NCBI GenBank assembly: GCA_002788475.1 | Contig: PFRK01000019.1 | Span: 1-14,478 of the forward strand | Source of the DNA: Candidatus Nomurabacteria bacterium CG_4_9_14_0_2_um_filter_32_10 | Lineage (GTDB): Bacteria > Patescibacteriota > Minisyncoccia > Phycocordibacterales > UBA9973 | Direction of reading: 5' to 3' | Length of the DNA stretch: 14,478 nt | Shown here: in pieces, positions 1 to 5,906 of the stretch | Layout of the letters: every line of letters begins with the position of its first letter | Position numbering within the stretch: position 1 is the first letter of the stretch | Notes under the pieces: model-generated | The model's input: only the letters and a program-made list of their open reading frames with translations | The model's database searches: none | What the model was told of the DNA's origin: nothing | Program-made: the position numbers and the translations under genes

Positions 1-37
1 GTTCTAGTTTCTAGTCACTAGCACCTAGCTACTAATT
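1..37. repeat. CTAG-rich short repeat cluster after rpsM
   Basis: Four CTAG tetramers begin at 4, 11, 18 and 25, spaced exactly 7 bases apart. Positions 11-21 form a perfect 11-base palindrome (CTAGT-C-ACTAG). The cluster starts directly after the rpsM stop codon and runs into the window edge, so its full length is unknown. CTAG is usually under-represented in bacterial DNA, which makes the density notable. It may be a fragment of a dispersed intergenic repeat or a tandem repeat. No function is claimed. Confidence 0.45.
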
Positions 38-418
38 CTACGTCTTACTTTCTTTTCTCTTACCTGATGCCATCGTCTTTCTAACATTACCTCTGACAGT
101 TCTAGAATTTGTTTTTGTTCTTTGTCCTCTAACTGGTAATCTCTTCATATGTCTAACTCCTCTATAAGTTTTAATATCTTTCAATCTTTTTATATTTCCA
201 GAAATTTCTCTTTTTAAATTTCCCTCAATTTTCATTCCTTCAATAATTGCACGAATTTTATTCTCTTCCTCTGGAGTTAAATCTTTTGCTTTTTTACCTA
301 CATCTATACTAACTTGTTTCAAAATTTTTCGAGCAGTTGGAATACCAATACCAAAAAGAACTGTTAAACCAATTTCGAGTCTCTTTTCATCTGGTACTGT
401 TATTCCTAATATTCTCAT
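38..418 (-). CDS. rpsM: 30S ribosomal protein S13
   Basis: S13 sits in the head of the small ribosomal subunit, where it contacts the P-site tRNA and forms bridges to the large subunit. The 126-residue product is close to the usual length of about 120. It opens with the typical MRILGITVPDEKR start and the GIGIPTARKIL helix-hairpin-helix region (about residues 23-35). It carries the RGVRHMKRLPVRGQRTKTN block (about 87-105) and ends in the expected basic tail. The ATG at 416-418 lies 3 bases after the rpmJ stop, so the two are almost certainly cotranscribed and perhaps translationally coupled. No Shine-Dalgarno sequence is visible. The infA-rpmJ-rpsM order is the conserved end of the spc/alpha ribosomal cluster; rpsK would be expected next, beyond position 1. 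Confidence 0.98.
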   Translation of the reverse strand: MRILGITVPDEKRLEIGLTVLFGIGIPTARKILKQVSIDVGKKAKDLTPEEENKIRAIIEGMKIEGNLKREISGNIKRLKDIKTYRGVRHMKRLPVRGQRTKTNSRTVRGNVRKTMASGKRKESKT

Positions 419-421
419 AAA

Positions 422-532
422 TTATTGTTTTTGTTTATGCTTAGGATTAGAACAAATAACACGTAAATGCCTCTTACGTTTAACCATTTTACAATTATCA
501 CATATTTTTTTTACAGTTGATCTAATTCGCAT
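422..532 (-). CDS. rpmJ: 50S ribosomal protein L36
   Basis: This 36-residue protein is the smallest large-subunit ribosomal protein. The translation starts [17 protein letters not shown] and ends NPKHKQKQ. It has the zinc-binding form of L36, with Cys11, Cys14, Cys27 and His32 (C-x2-C-x12-C-x4-H). The ATG lies at 530-532 and the TAA at 422-424. It is placed between infA and rpsM, as in most bacterial genomes. A good promoter lies upstream at 616-644, and a hairpin at 555-581 falls in the leader, so rpmJ-rpsM can be transcribed separately from infA. No Shine-Dalgarno sequence lies at normal distance; only a weak GTGAG sits about 13 bases before the ATG. Length, cysteine pattern and neighbours leave little doubt. 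Confidence 0.97.
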   Translation of the reverse strand: MRIRSTVKKICDNCKMVKRKRHLRVICSNPKHKQKQ

Positions 533-554
533 AATTGATTTTTACTCACAAGAC

Positions 555-581
555 AAAAAGAAGGGGGAAACCCTTATTTTT
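555..581 (-). terminator. Hairpin plus U-run in the rpmJ leader (attenuator or terminator candidate)
   Basis: Read on the minus strand, AAAAATAAGGG pairs with CCCTTCTTTTT around a 5-base loop (TTTCC), giving an 11-bp stem with one mismatch and a T-run on its 3' side. It has the shape of a rho-independent terminator, and the arms make it nearly symmetrical. It lies downstream of the predicted promoter at 616-644 and about 22 bases before the rpmJ start. It could end transcripts coming from infA, attenuate the rpmJ-rpsM transcript, or act as a leader structure bound by a ribosomal protein. The sequence alone cannot separate these. Confidence 0.4.
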
Positions 582-615
582 CAATGTTTAAAACTTTTCA
601 TAAACCGTAGTTAGT

Positions 616-644
616 ATAATACACCATTCTTAAAAAAATTACAA
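616..644 (-). promoter_or_regulatory. Sigma-70-type promoter for rpmJ-rpsM
   Basis: On the minus strand the -35 element TTGTAA (639-644) and the -10 element TATTAT (616-621) are separated by exactly 17 bases. Transcription would begin near 609, giving a leader of about 77 nt before rpmJ that contains the hairpin at 555-581. The promoter lies in the gap between infA and rpmJ. Confidence 0.65.
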
Positions 645-664
645 CCTATTTACCGGCAGGCAGG
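645..664. repeat. Degenerate copy of the GC-rich palindromic element, 3' of infA
   Basis: The right part, TACCGGCAGGCAGG (651-664), is identical to the right part of the palindrome inside infA at 873-892. The left arm has decayed (CCTATT instead of CCTGCC). It begins 5 bases past the infA stop codon and just upstream of the rpmJ promoter. Its high G+C stands out sharply against the surrounding AT-rich DNA. Confidence 0.7.
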
Positions 665-669
665 CATTT

Positions 670-912
670 TTATAATCTCTTAATTATTCTTCCTTTCCCC
701 CCATAAGAATCCAGTACGACTTCAACTGAATCCCCTATTAAAACTTTAATTCTATGCATCCTCATTTTGCCTGAAAGATACGCCAAAATTTCTTTATCAT
801 CTTGTATTTTTACTCTAAACAAAGTAGAGGGCAGTGATTCGGTGACAACCCCTCTTGTAGTTATTAATTTTTCCTGCCTACCGGCAGGCAGGTCATTTTT
901 TGGATCACTCAT
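670..912 (-). CDS. infA: Translation initiation factor IF-1 with a palindrome-derived insertion
   Basis: IF-1 binds the A site of the 30S subunit during initiation. The product has 80 residues against the usual 71-73. It carries the OB-fold hallmarks GVVTESLPSTLFRVKI, LAYLSGKMRMHRIKVLIGD and the closing GRIIKRL. The extra length comes from DLPAGRQ at residues 7-13, in the flexible N-terminus before the first strand. It is encoded by a GC-rich 20-bp palindrome (873-892). Removing these 7 codons leaves MSDPKNEKLITTRGVV, which looks like a normal IF-1 start. The insertion keeps the frame, so the protein is probably functional. The promoter at 924-952 places the transcription start about 5 bases from the ATG, so the mRNA may be nearly leaderless. 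The next genes are rpmJ and rpsM. Confidence 0.97.
   Translation of the reverse strand: MSDPKNDLPAGRQEKLITTRGVVTESLPSTLFRVKIQDDKEILAYLSGKMRMHRIKVLIGDSVEVVLDSYGGKGRIIKRL
873..892. repeat. GC-rich 20-bp palindrome inserted in infA
   Basis: CCTGCCTACCGGCAGGCAGG matches its own reverse complement at 18 of 20 positions. Read on the minus strand in the infA frame it gives the LPAGR core of the DLPAGRQ peptide. The element is about 75% G+C in a gene of low G+C. With the flanking base it accounts for a 21-base insertion, which keeps the frame. A partly decayed copy lies at 645-664. Confidence 0.85.
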
Positions 913-923
913 TAAGATAATTA

Positions 924-952
924 ATCTTACTAAATTAATAAACCTAAGTCAA
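924..952 (-). promoter_or_regulatory. Promoter for infA, overlapping the toxin 3' end
   Basis: On the minus strand, TTGACT (947-952) and TAAGAT (924-929) are spaced by 17 bases. The -35 element lies within the last codons and stop of the toxin gene. Transcription is predicted to start near 917, only about 5 bases before the infA ATG at 910-912. The -10 matches the consensus at four of six positions. Confidence 0.5.
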
Positions 953-1288
953 TCCAAAATAAGTTTTCAAAACTTTCTTTACTTTTTGAATATTCTTAGT
1001 ATCTAATTCCCCAATTTTACCAAGAACTACTGCTTTATCAAGTGTAGCAATTTTTATAGTTTTTATTATCGAATTTAATTTAAGCCCTGTATTTTTAAAA
1101 TCTTTATTTTTTTGATCAATAAAAATATCAAATTTATAGATCTTGTTTTGATAAATAGAAGAAATAAAACAAACTGTAATATCATCACCTTTATTCTGTA
1201 CTCCAAGAACAAGAGCCGGACGAACTTTATTACCGGATAAATCTGTAAATGGAAAAGGTGTTAAGATTATATCACCCAATTTATGCAT
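944..1288 (-). CDS. MazF/PemK-like toxin (mRNA endoribonuclease family)
   Basis: Toxins of this family cut single-stranded mRNA and arrest translation until neutralised by a partner antitoxin. The 114-residue length is typical. The N-terminus has the family signature GDIILTPFPFTDLSGNKVRPALVLG (residues 5-29; split here as GDIILTPFPF and TDLSGNKVRPALVLG), with the conserved Arg23. TVCFISSI (38-45) corresponds to the second active-site strand, where a Ser replaces the Thr of classical MazF, a common variant. Its start overlaps the end of the upstream antitoxin gene by 8 bases, the usual arrangement of type II toxin-antitoxin pairs, so translation is probably coupled. The gene is intact. The infA promoter overlaps its 3' end. 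Confidence 0.88.
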   Translation of the reverse strand: MHKLGDIILTPFPFTDLSGNKVRPALVLGVQNKGDDITVCFISSIYQNKIYKFDIFIDQKNKDFKNTGLKLNSIIKTIKIATLDKAVVLGKIGELDTKNIQKVKKVLKTYFGLT

Positions 1289-1538
1289 ATTTATTCTTTA
1301 CATCTTCAATTGAATAAATTTCAGGTTCATTAACTAGAAAATCAAAACTCTTAGAATAAGCGTTAATATTTGTTATTTCAGAAAGTTTTCCATTCCAAAA
1401 CGCTGGAAAAGGAATAAGAACAACCTCGGGAACATTTCTGCGTCCTATGACAATAGATTTGCGACTTGTAGATACAATATTTACAAGATCACTTATTCTT
1501 TCTCTGGCTTCTGTTGTTGAAAGTGTTTTTATATTCAT
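1281..1538 (-). CDS. Phd/YefM-type antitoxin
   Basis: The product is expected to bind DNA as a dimer, repress its own promoter and neutralise the adjacent MazF-like toxin. The N-terminus MNIKTLSTTEARERISDLVN (residues 1-20) matches the Phd/YefM fold opening, in which the protein sets up an S/T-x-x-EAR-x-x-hydrophobic helix. A basic, strand-rich stretch follows (SIVIGRRNVPEVVLIPF), then a toxin-binding C-terminal tail. I chose the ATG at 1536-1538 (85 residues) rather than the upstream ATG at 1598. The family motif begins here, and the promoter and operator at 1545-1573 would otherwise lie inside the coding region. That promoter places the transcript start at or next to this ATG, so the mRNA is probably leaderless. 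Confidence 0.85.
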   Translation of the reverse strand: MNIKTLSTTEARERISDLVNIVSTSRKSIVIGRRNVPEVVLIPFPAFWNGKLSEITNINAYSKSFDFLVNEPEIYSIEDVKNKYA

Positions 1539-1544
1539 AGTGAT

Positions 1545-1573
1545 ATTGTACAAAATGTACAAATTAAAAACAA
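1545..1573 (-). promoter_or_regulatory. Promoter of the toxin-antitoxin operon
   Basis: On the minus strand, TTGTTT (1568-1573) and TACAAT (1545-1550) are separated by 17 bases. The A of the antitoxin ATG is 7 bases past the -10 hexamer, the normal distance for a transcription start. The predicted transcript therefore has no 5' untranslated region. The spacer and -10 overlap the inverted repeat at 1546-1562. Confidence 0.7.
1546..1562. promoter_or_regulatory. Operator-like inverted repeat over the TA promoter
   Basis: TTGTAC and GTACAA form perfect 6-base arms around a 5-base centre (AAAAT on the plus strand). The dyad covers the -10 element and part of the spacer, so a bound antitoxin dimer would block RNA polymerase. 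Phd/YefM family antitoxins typically repress through such palindromes. Binding is inferred from position and symmetry. Confidence 0.7.
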
Positions 1574-1622
1574 TGCCATCTGTGGATAACTTTCCCAATA
1601 TACGCTATAGCTGATATGGAGA

Positions 1623-3329
1623 TTAGTATACTTCCTGTTGATAGCATTTCTCACAATAAACAATCTCAGGACGTTCAGGAGAATAAGAAGTTTTTATATC
1701 TTTTTTACATTTAACACAAATACGATTAAAAATTTTTGGTGATAGATGTTTAGTTAGACGCTGGTAATGACGACAATTAGGACAATACTCTGGAATTGGA
1801 ATTTTTAGTTTCCTATATAAAGATAATTCATCAAGTATTATTTTGAAAGCTAAAGTACATTGAGTTTCGATTTTTCCTTTATTTTTACATTCTATGATTT
1901 CATTACAAAAATCATCTTCTATTTCTTCTATGTTGTCTGGTATCTCACCTATCTTGATAGTTGGAATATAATTCCTTGTTTCTGACTCAAAAAATTTAAA
2001 ACCTAAATTAATAATCTGTTCTTTATTCTTTGGATAAAATTCTTGGGCAATAGTTTCATTATAAGCGAATGGTGATAAATCGACTGGAAAAAACTCTCCA
2101 TATTTATAGATGATTCCTCTCTTGTCTATATATGGGTTGTTATTCATATCTTCTTTTATTTTTTTAATTAACTTCAGATATTCTTCTTTAGAATATTGTT
2201 TATTCAAAATACAATATTTTTTACTTTTTAAACTTACACAACCAAAAAGGTTTTGAGAACTTTTACAGAGATCAGTATAATAAGTATAAGTTGAGGAATC
2301 AGTAATGTTTGCAAAAAAACAATTTGCTACTTCTTCACAACCTATTGTTTCATATACATGATTACTACTACCCATCCCATAACAATCAGAAATATCCTTA
2401 CTAGAAAAAACCCAAACAGAATTTCGAGCATTTTCTAACTCAAAACCATCAAAAACATAAAAACAATCTTTCGAATTTATTAAATAATTACCAATAGAAT
2501 TCGTACAATTTACTAATTCTAACGCTCTATGAATTTGTCTAAGTGAATATTCTTTAAATTTATTTTCTAATTCCTCTACTATAATACGACTACCTAAATC
2601 TAAAGAATTTATTTTTTCTTTATATGAATCCTTAGATAATTTTTCTCCAAAATAAATATAATTTGCTGAACGTAAATTTGTACCACCAAAACAATTTTGG
2701 CAATTACGACTAGAAAAAATATACATAGAATCAATAATAGCTTCTGAATCAAAAATATGTGCACTGTTATAACTTTTTTCAACATTAACTGAATCATACA
2801 TTAACTCAGAAAAATGGGTATAAGTTGCATCTAAACTATTCTTAATCGTTTTCGTTCTTCCAACATAAAAAGCATTTTCACTATCTCGTAAAGCAAAAGA
2901 TAAATAAGTATTTTTATTAAAATAAGATTGATTAGTATATTCACTTTTAGTTGAAGCCACCACCCAAATAGCCAAACGTGGAACTTTTTGCATTAAATTT
3001 TTAAGCTGATTAAAAAACGGAATGGAAGGATCATAATTTAAACCATAACTCAATGGGTCCCAAGCATCACTATACCAGCACTCATAGCAAAAAACAGGGA
3101 AAATTGTTTTTTCTGGATAAAGTCCAATAATATTTTTCCCACATAAATCACATTTTCTTTTATATAAAGTCCGTTCATTCCTCCAAATAAATCTCCTTTG
3201 AGCCCTACACTCTGGACAAAAAGTCGGAGGAGGTACTTTTATTTTTTCATAAAAATTAAAATCTTCTGACTCAATAGTGAATTGAACCTTACAGTTTTGA
3301 CACACCACATTTTGTGATTTGTAGTCCAT
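1623..3329 (-). CDS. Large multi-zinc-ribbon protein of unknown function
   Basis: I do not recognise a biochemical function; the architecture resembles uncharacterised zinc-ribbon proteins I associate with Patescibacteria genomes. The 568-residue protein has paired CxxC zinc knuckles at both ends: Cys10/13, 38/41, 60/63 and 81/84 at the N-terminus, and Cys516/519, 538/541 and 559/562 at the C-terminus. The ends look duplicated: YEKIKVPPPTFCPECRAQRR (27-46) matches YRKLKIPIPEYCPNCRHYQR (505-524) at the same spacing. Cys491 corresponds to Cys13, but Cys10 has no C-terminal partner. The middle (about 150-390) is rich in Cys, Asn, Ser and aromatics and contains a second repeat pair (about 207-240 and 357-388; QNCFGGTNLR versus QNLFGCVSLK). 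This could be a beta-solenoid, which is inference. There is no signal peptide or membrane segment. It ends the gene run from alaS and precedes the TA pair. Confidence 0.85.
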   Translation of the reverse strand: MDYKSQNVVCQNCKVQFTIESEDFNFYEKIKVPPPTFCPECRAQRRFIWRNERTLYKRKCDLCGKNIIGLYPEKTIFPVFCYECWYSDAWDPLSYGLNYDPSIPFFNQLKNLMQKVPRLAIWVVASTKSEYTNQSYFNKNTYLSFALRDSENAFYVGRTKTIKNSLDATYTHFSELMYDSVNVEKSYNSAHIFDSEAIIDSMYIFSSRNCQNCFGGTNLRSANYIYFGEKLSKDSYKEKINSLDLGSRIIVEELENKFKEYSLRQIHRALELVNCTNSIGNYLINSKDCFYVFDGFELENARNSVWVFSSKDISDCYGMGSSNHVYETIGCEEVANCFFANITDSSTYTYYTDLCKSSQNLFGCVSLKSKKYCILNKQYSKEEYLKLIKKIKEDMNNNPYIDKRGIIYKYGEFFPVDLSPFAYNETIAQEFYPKNKEQIINLGFKFFESETRNYIPTIKIGEIPDNIEEIEDDFCNEIIECKNKGKIETQCTLAFKIILDELSLYRKLKIPIPEYCPNCRHYQRLTKHLSPKIFNRICVKCKKDIKTSYSPERPEIVYCEKCYQQEVY

Positions 3330-3412
3330 GATTTTTTACAACCTGCCCCGTAGTGAACTTTGTTCTACTTCATGGTTCTGACAGTTTTTTATCTCCATTT
3401 TAGTACCAAAAA

Positions 3413-4669
3413 TTATTTTGGATAATTCACAATAATTTCTATATTTTCACTTTTTTCAGGAAAAGAAGATTTCCAAAAAGGACGAATCACTAATACAGCA
3501 GAATCAATATTGGGATATTGTACTAAAACTTGGTTGAAATCACTCTTTTTTTTACTCAACAAATCAGTAGCAAATTTTGTTTCGTCAACTTTCCAAATAA
3601 TTTTAGGAGAACCCGATAAAGTAAAATCTATATTTTTTACATCCACGAAAGAAATATCTTCTTTGTCTATCAAAGAGAAAACTAAATCCCTAATATTTGG
3701 CATATAAATTTCACTCCCATCATACTCATCAATAATATCTCCCGCTATTTTTTTTGTTAATTTTTTTTCATCAAAGAGAAATCCAAAAAGTGTACCTTTA
3801 ATATTTACTGATGTATTACCATCTTTATCAGGAGTAAAATTAACATTTTGATCATCAATATCAAGAAATACCGCATCTTTAAATAAAATAAAACCACTTG
3901 GAATTTGATCTGTAACTTTTTTTAAAAGTTTAGTTTCTAATATAGTTTTAAGCTCACTTACTGCAATAGTTTTATCAAGTGAAGACACAAGAGAAGACTT
4001 CCCTTTAAATCCACCAGTTATGTCCCCTTTCGACCTCGCATAGAATTTTGAATATTTAGGTGTACCTTTGAAACCAAAAATCTTAAAATCAAGTGGAGTA
4101 CTATTATATTCATCTCCTGTCCCTGCTCCATAGATACCAACCTCAACACTTCCTGGTTTATCATCTTTCGTTATTCCAGGCACTACTATTTTTTTATTTG
4201 TTTTATAAATTTTTCCGTTGGATCCTTCTAACCGAGTATCTATATCAAGTGTTTGAGGAGAAGAACTAAAAGAATTATAAATTAAAACAATACCTTGAGC
4301 TGCTACAGCTACATCTTTTTCTTCTCCACCTTGAATCACTTTTTTTTCTTCTCCAGAAATAACTACTAAATCAAAAGAAAAACTTTCTGTATTTGAATTT
4401 TTGATAGCAGATAAACTAGTGTTTAAAGAAACATCTTTTACCTTAGGAATTACTGTGATTTTAGCTCCAGAAAATAAAAAGGAAAGAGCAAAAAGAAGAA
4501 ATATCACAGAAATTAATGCTACAAAATAAATCCTATATTTAGATCCTTTACTATTCTTTTTTATATCATCAGGAATTTTTTCCTTTCCTCCACCTGTAAA
4601 TTGAGAAGTAGGTCTTTCTCTTATAGAAGTTTTTACCCTTACCATATCTTGTAGTAAAATTTTTGTCAT
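3413..4669 (-). CDS. Single-pass membrane protein with baseplate-J-like region
   Basis: The 418-residue protein has a basic, Pro/Gly-rich cytoplasmic tail (1-46), one membrane segment (about 47-67, IYFVALISVIFLLFALSFLF) and a large outer domain. Part of that domain, from GKIYKTNKKIVVPGITKDD (about 150-170) through SVEVGIYGAGTGDEYNS to the later GDITGG, resembles the baseplate J/gp47 type of beta-rich fold. CPR proteins of this look are often annotated that way. There is no evidence of a phage: no tail, capsid or lysis genes lie nearby. The gene starts 9 bases after the FtsA/PilM-like gene, implying one operon. The N-terminal peptide MTKILLQDMVRVK could be the cytoplasmic handle for that ATPase, by analogy with PilN-PilM or FtsN-FtsA. 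The exact role is unknown. Confidence 0.72.
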   Translation of the reverse strand: MTKILLQDMVRVKTSIRERPTSQFTGGGKEKIPDDIKKNSKGSKYRIYFVALISVIFLLFALSFLFSGAKITVIPKVKDVSLNTSLSAIKNSNTESFSFDLVVISGEEKKVIQGGEEKDVAVAAQGIVLIYNSFSSSPQTLDIDTRLEGSNGKIYKTNKKIVVPGITKDDKPGSVEVGIYGAGTGDEYNSTPLDFKIFGFKGTPKYSKFYARSKGDITGGFKGKSSLVSSLDKTIAVSELKTILETKLLKKVTDQIPSGFILFKDAVFLDIDDQNVNFTPDKDGNTSVNIKGTLFGFLFDEKKLTKKIAGDIIDEYDGSEIYMPNIRDLVFSLIDKEDISFVDVKNIDFTLSGSPKIIWKVDETKFATDLLSKKKSDFNQVLVQYPNIDSAVLVIRPFWKSSFPEKSENIEIIVNYPK

Positions 4670-4678
4670 AATTATATC

Positions 4679-5893
4679 TTAACAAACAAAACGATTAATA
4701 TAAATAGATTCAATAATAATGAATGGATCCCGAATTATACTGTCCCCAATTACATCAGCTCTACTAAAAACACTGTTAGAAGGTTTAAAAGCTGTAATAC
4801 CATGAAGCATTGGAACATCTAAAAAAATAATTTTAAATTCAGATTCAGTTATAGTATATTGATTAAATTGTTCAGTTTTAATAATTTCTGAGAAAAAATC
4901 TATTAAATCTTGATCTACTGTAATAAAAATAGTTGAAGGAACAGAAATATCATTAGAAAGATTAACTAAAGCTTGTTGAAAACCATTAAGCCACTCAGTT
5001 TTTAATTTACTTATAACTGGTTCTAATCTCTTCTCAACAGATTCTACTGCATGTTTGTCTTTATAAAGAGAAATAAATGATTTTGCTTCACTTAAAGTAT
5101 AACTCAAACTATCTGCAACTCCTCTTATCATAAAATTACGTCCTAAAGGATATGAAATAGACTCACTCAAGACATCCTTCTTTACTAAAGAAATGTCTGT
5201 CACTTCTCCAGCAATATCAACTAAAAGAAAATTTTCTTGATGCATAAACATATCTCGTGCCACAGTAAAAGATGCCATCGTAAAAGAAGAAAATTTTACA
5301 TCCTCAGAATGAAAATGCCTAGATATCGCTCCTACCATCTTTTTTAATATTTTATCTTCACTCATTGAAATAAAAACAACCATCTCAATTTTCTTTACTT
5401 TTTTATCAAATGGCTCATCTGTCACATAACCATTCAACATAGTTTTCATATTTTTAAATTCAATCATACGAGCCTTTTCATCAGAATGAGAAAATTTATT
5501 CAAATGTTCTTCTTCAAAAAGACTTATTTCTTTCTGAATCAAACTATCAGCAAGTTTTGAGGTAAATAAAAATGATGTATTTTTTTCAAGTTTAATAACT
5601 CTAGTTTGAGAAGCGTACCAAGGTGATGAAAGAACACAAAAAATTTTAGACGGTTTACCGATACCCATTATACATATTCTACTGGCTACAACTTCAAGTG
5701 ACTTTAAAGTTAAAAATAAAAATCTTTCAGTATTAATTTTTTCCTCAAGAATTATAGGTTCACGAATAGATAAAATTATTTTAGGAATTCCAAATTTTTG
5801 TATCTCAAAGACCGCACCTCCAACAGAAGAAGAACCAATATCAAAAACTAACGCTAATTCTTTTTCTTCTTTTGGTTTAGAAAAAATCCCCAT
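4679..5893 (-). CDS. FtsA/PilM-like actin-fold ATPase
   Basis: The 404-residue protein has an actin/Hsp70-type nucleotide-binding fold as seen in FtsA and PilM. The phosphate-1 motif is ALVFDIGSSSVGGAVFE (about 14-30) and the phosphate-2 motif is FLLVDIAGEVTDISLV (about 222-237), with the expected Asp-x-Gly and Asp-x-Ala-Gly patterns. Residues of about 85-200 would hold the SHS2/1C-type subdomain. A clear GGG adenosine motif is not visible; the corresponding region TIFITVDQDLIDFF looks altered. There is no obvious C-terminal amphipathic helix like that of FtsA. Because the partner gene 9 bases downstream is a single-pass membrane protein, a PilM-like role at the inner face of the membrane seems plausible. 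It is not a clear cell-division FtsA, so no symbol is given. The start lies 13 bases after the alaS stop. Confidence 0.75.
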   Translation of the reverse strand: MGIFSKPKEEKELALVFDIGSSSVGGAVFEIQKFGIPKIILSIREPIILEEKINTERFLFLTLKSLEVVASRICIMGIGKPSKIFCVLSSPWYASQTRVIKLEKNTSFLFTSKLADSLIQKEISLFEEEHLNKFSHSDEKARMIEFKNMKTMLNGYVTDEPFDKKVKKIEMVVFISMSEDKILKKMVGAISRHFHSEDVKFSSFTMASFTVARDMFMHQENFLLVDIAGEVTDISLVKKDVLSESISYPLGRNFMIRGVADSLSYTLSEAKSFISLYKDKHAVESVEKRLEPVISKLKTEWLNGFQQALVNLSNDISVPSTIFITVDQDLIDFFSEIIKTEQFNQYTITESEFKIIFLDVPMLHGITAFKPSNSVFSRADVIGDSIIRDPFIIIESIYINRFVC

Positions 5894-5906
5894 AATTATA
5901 ATTATA

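Noticed and set aside
767..1006. Open frames on the plus strand (for example 767-1006, 3510-3707, 5973-6236, 7860-8084, 13234-13461) and the minus-strand frame 2609-2797
   Set aside because: They lie opposite or inside well-supported genes, have low-complexity or unrecognisable products, and are explained as shadow frames.
1581..1589. Perfect DnaA-box consensus (TTATCCACA on the minus strand) in the TA upstream region
   Set aside because: Only one box was seen, with no cluster, DUE or dnaA/dnaN neighbour. A single 9-mer match is not evidence of an origin.
1539..1598. N-terminal extension of the antitoxin to an ATG at 1598
   Set aside because: It would place the promoter and operator inside the gene, and the added residues do not resemble the Phd/YefM family.
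1595..1619. Imperfect dyad with a GCTATAGC centre between the zinc-ribbon gene and the TA promoter
   Set aside because: The arms match poorly beyond the centre and there is no T-run; too weak to call a terminator or operator.
3340..3377. Possible hairpin (GTAGTGAAC against GTTCTAC with a bulge) upstream of the zinc-ribbon gene
   Set aside because: Short, bulged stem without a clear regulatory context; could be chance.
3413..4669. Baseplate-J similarity as evidence of a prophage or contractile injection system
   Set aside because: No other phage or tail genes lie in the window, and the protein has a membrane anchor and an FtsA-like partner instead.
5894..5906. TATAAT-like sequences just before the FtsA/PilM-like gene (also before the gene starting at 4669)
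   Set aside because: No matching -35 element at suitable spacing. Tight gene spacing points to an operon, and TATAAT is expected by chance in such AT-rich gaps.
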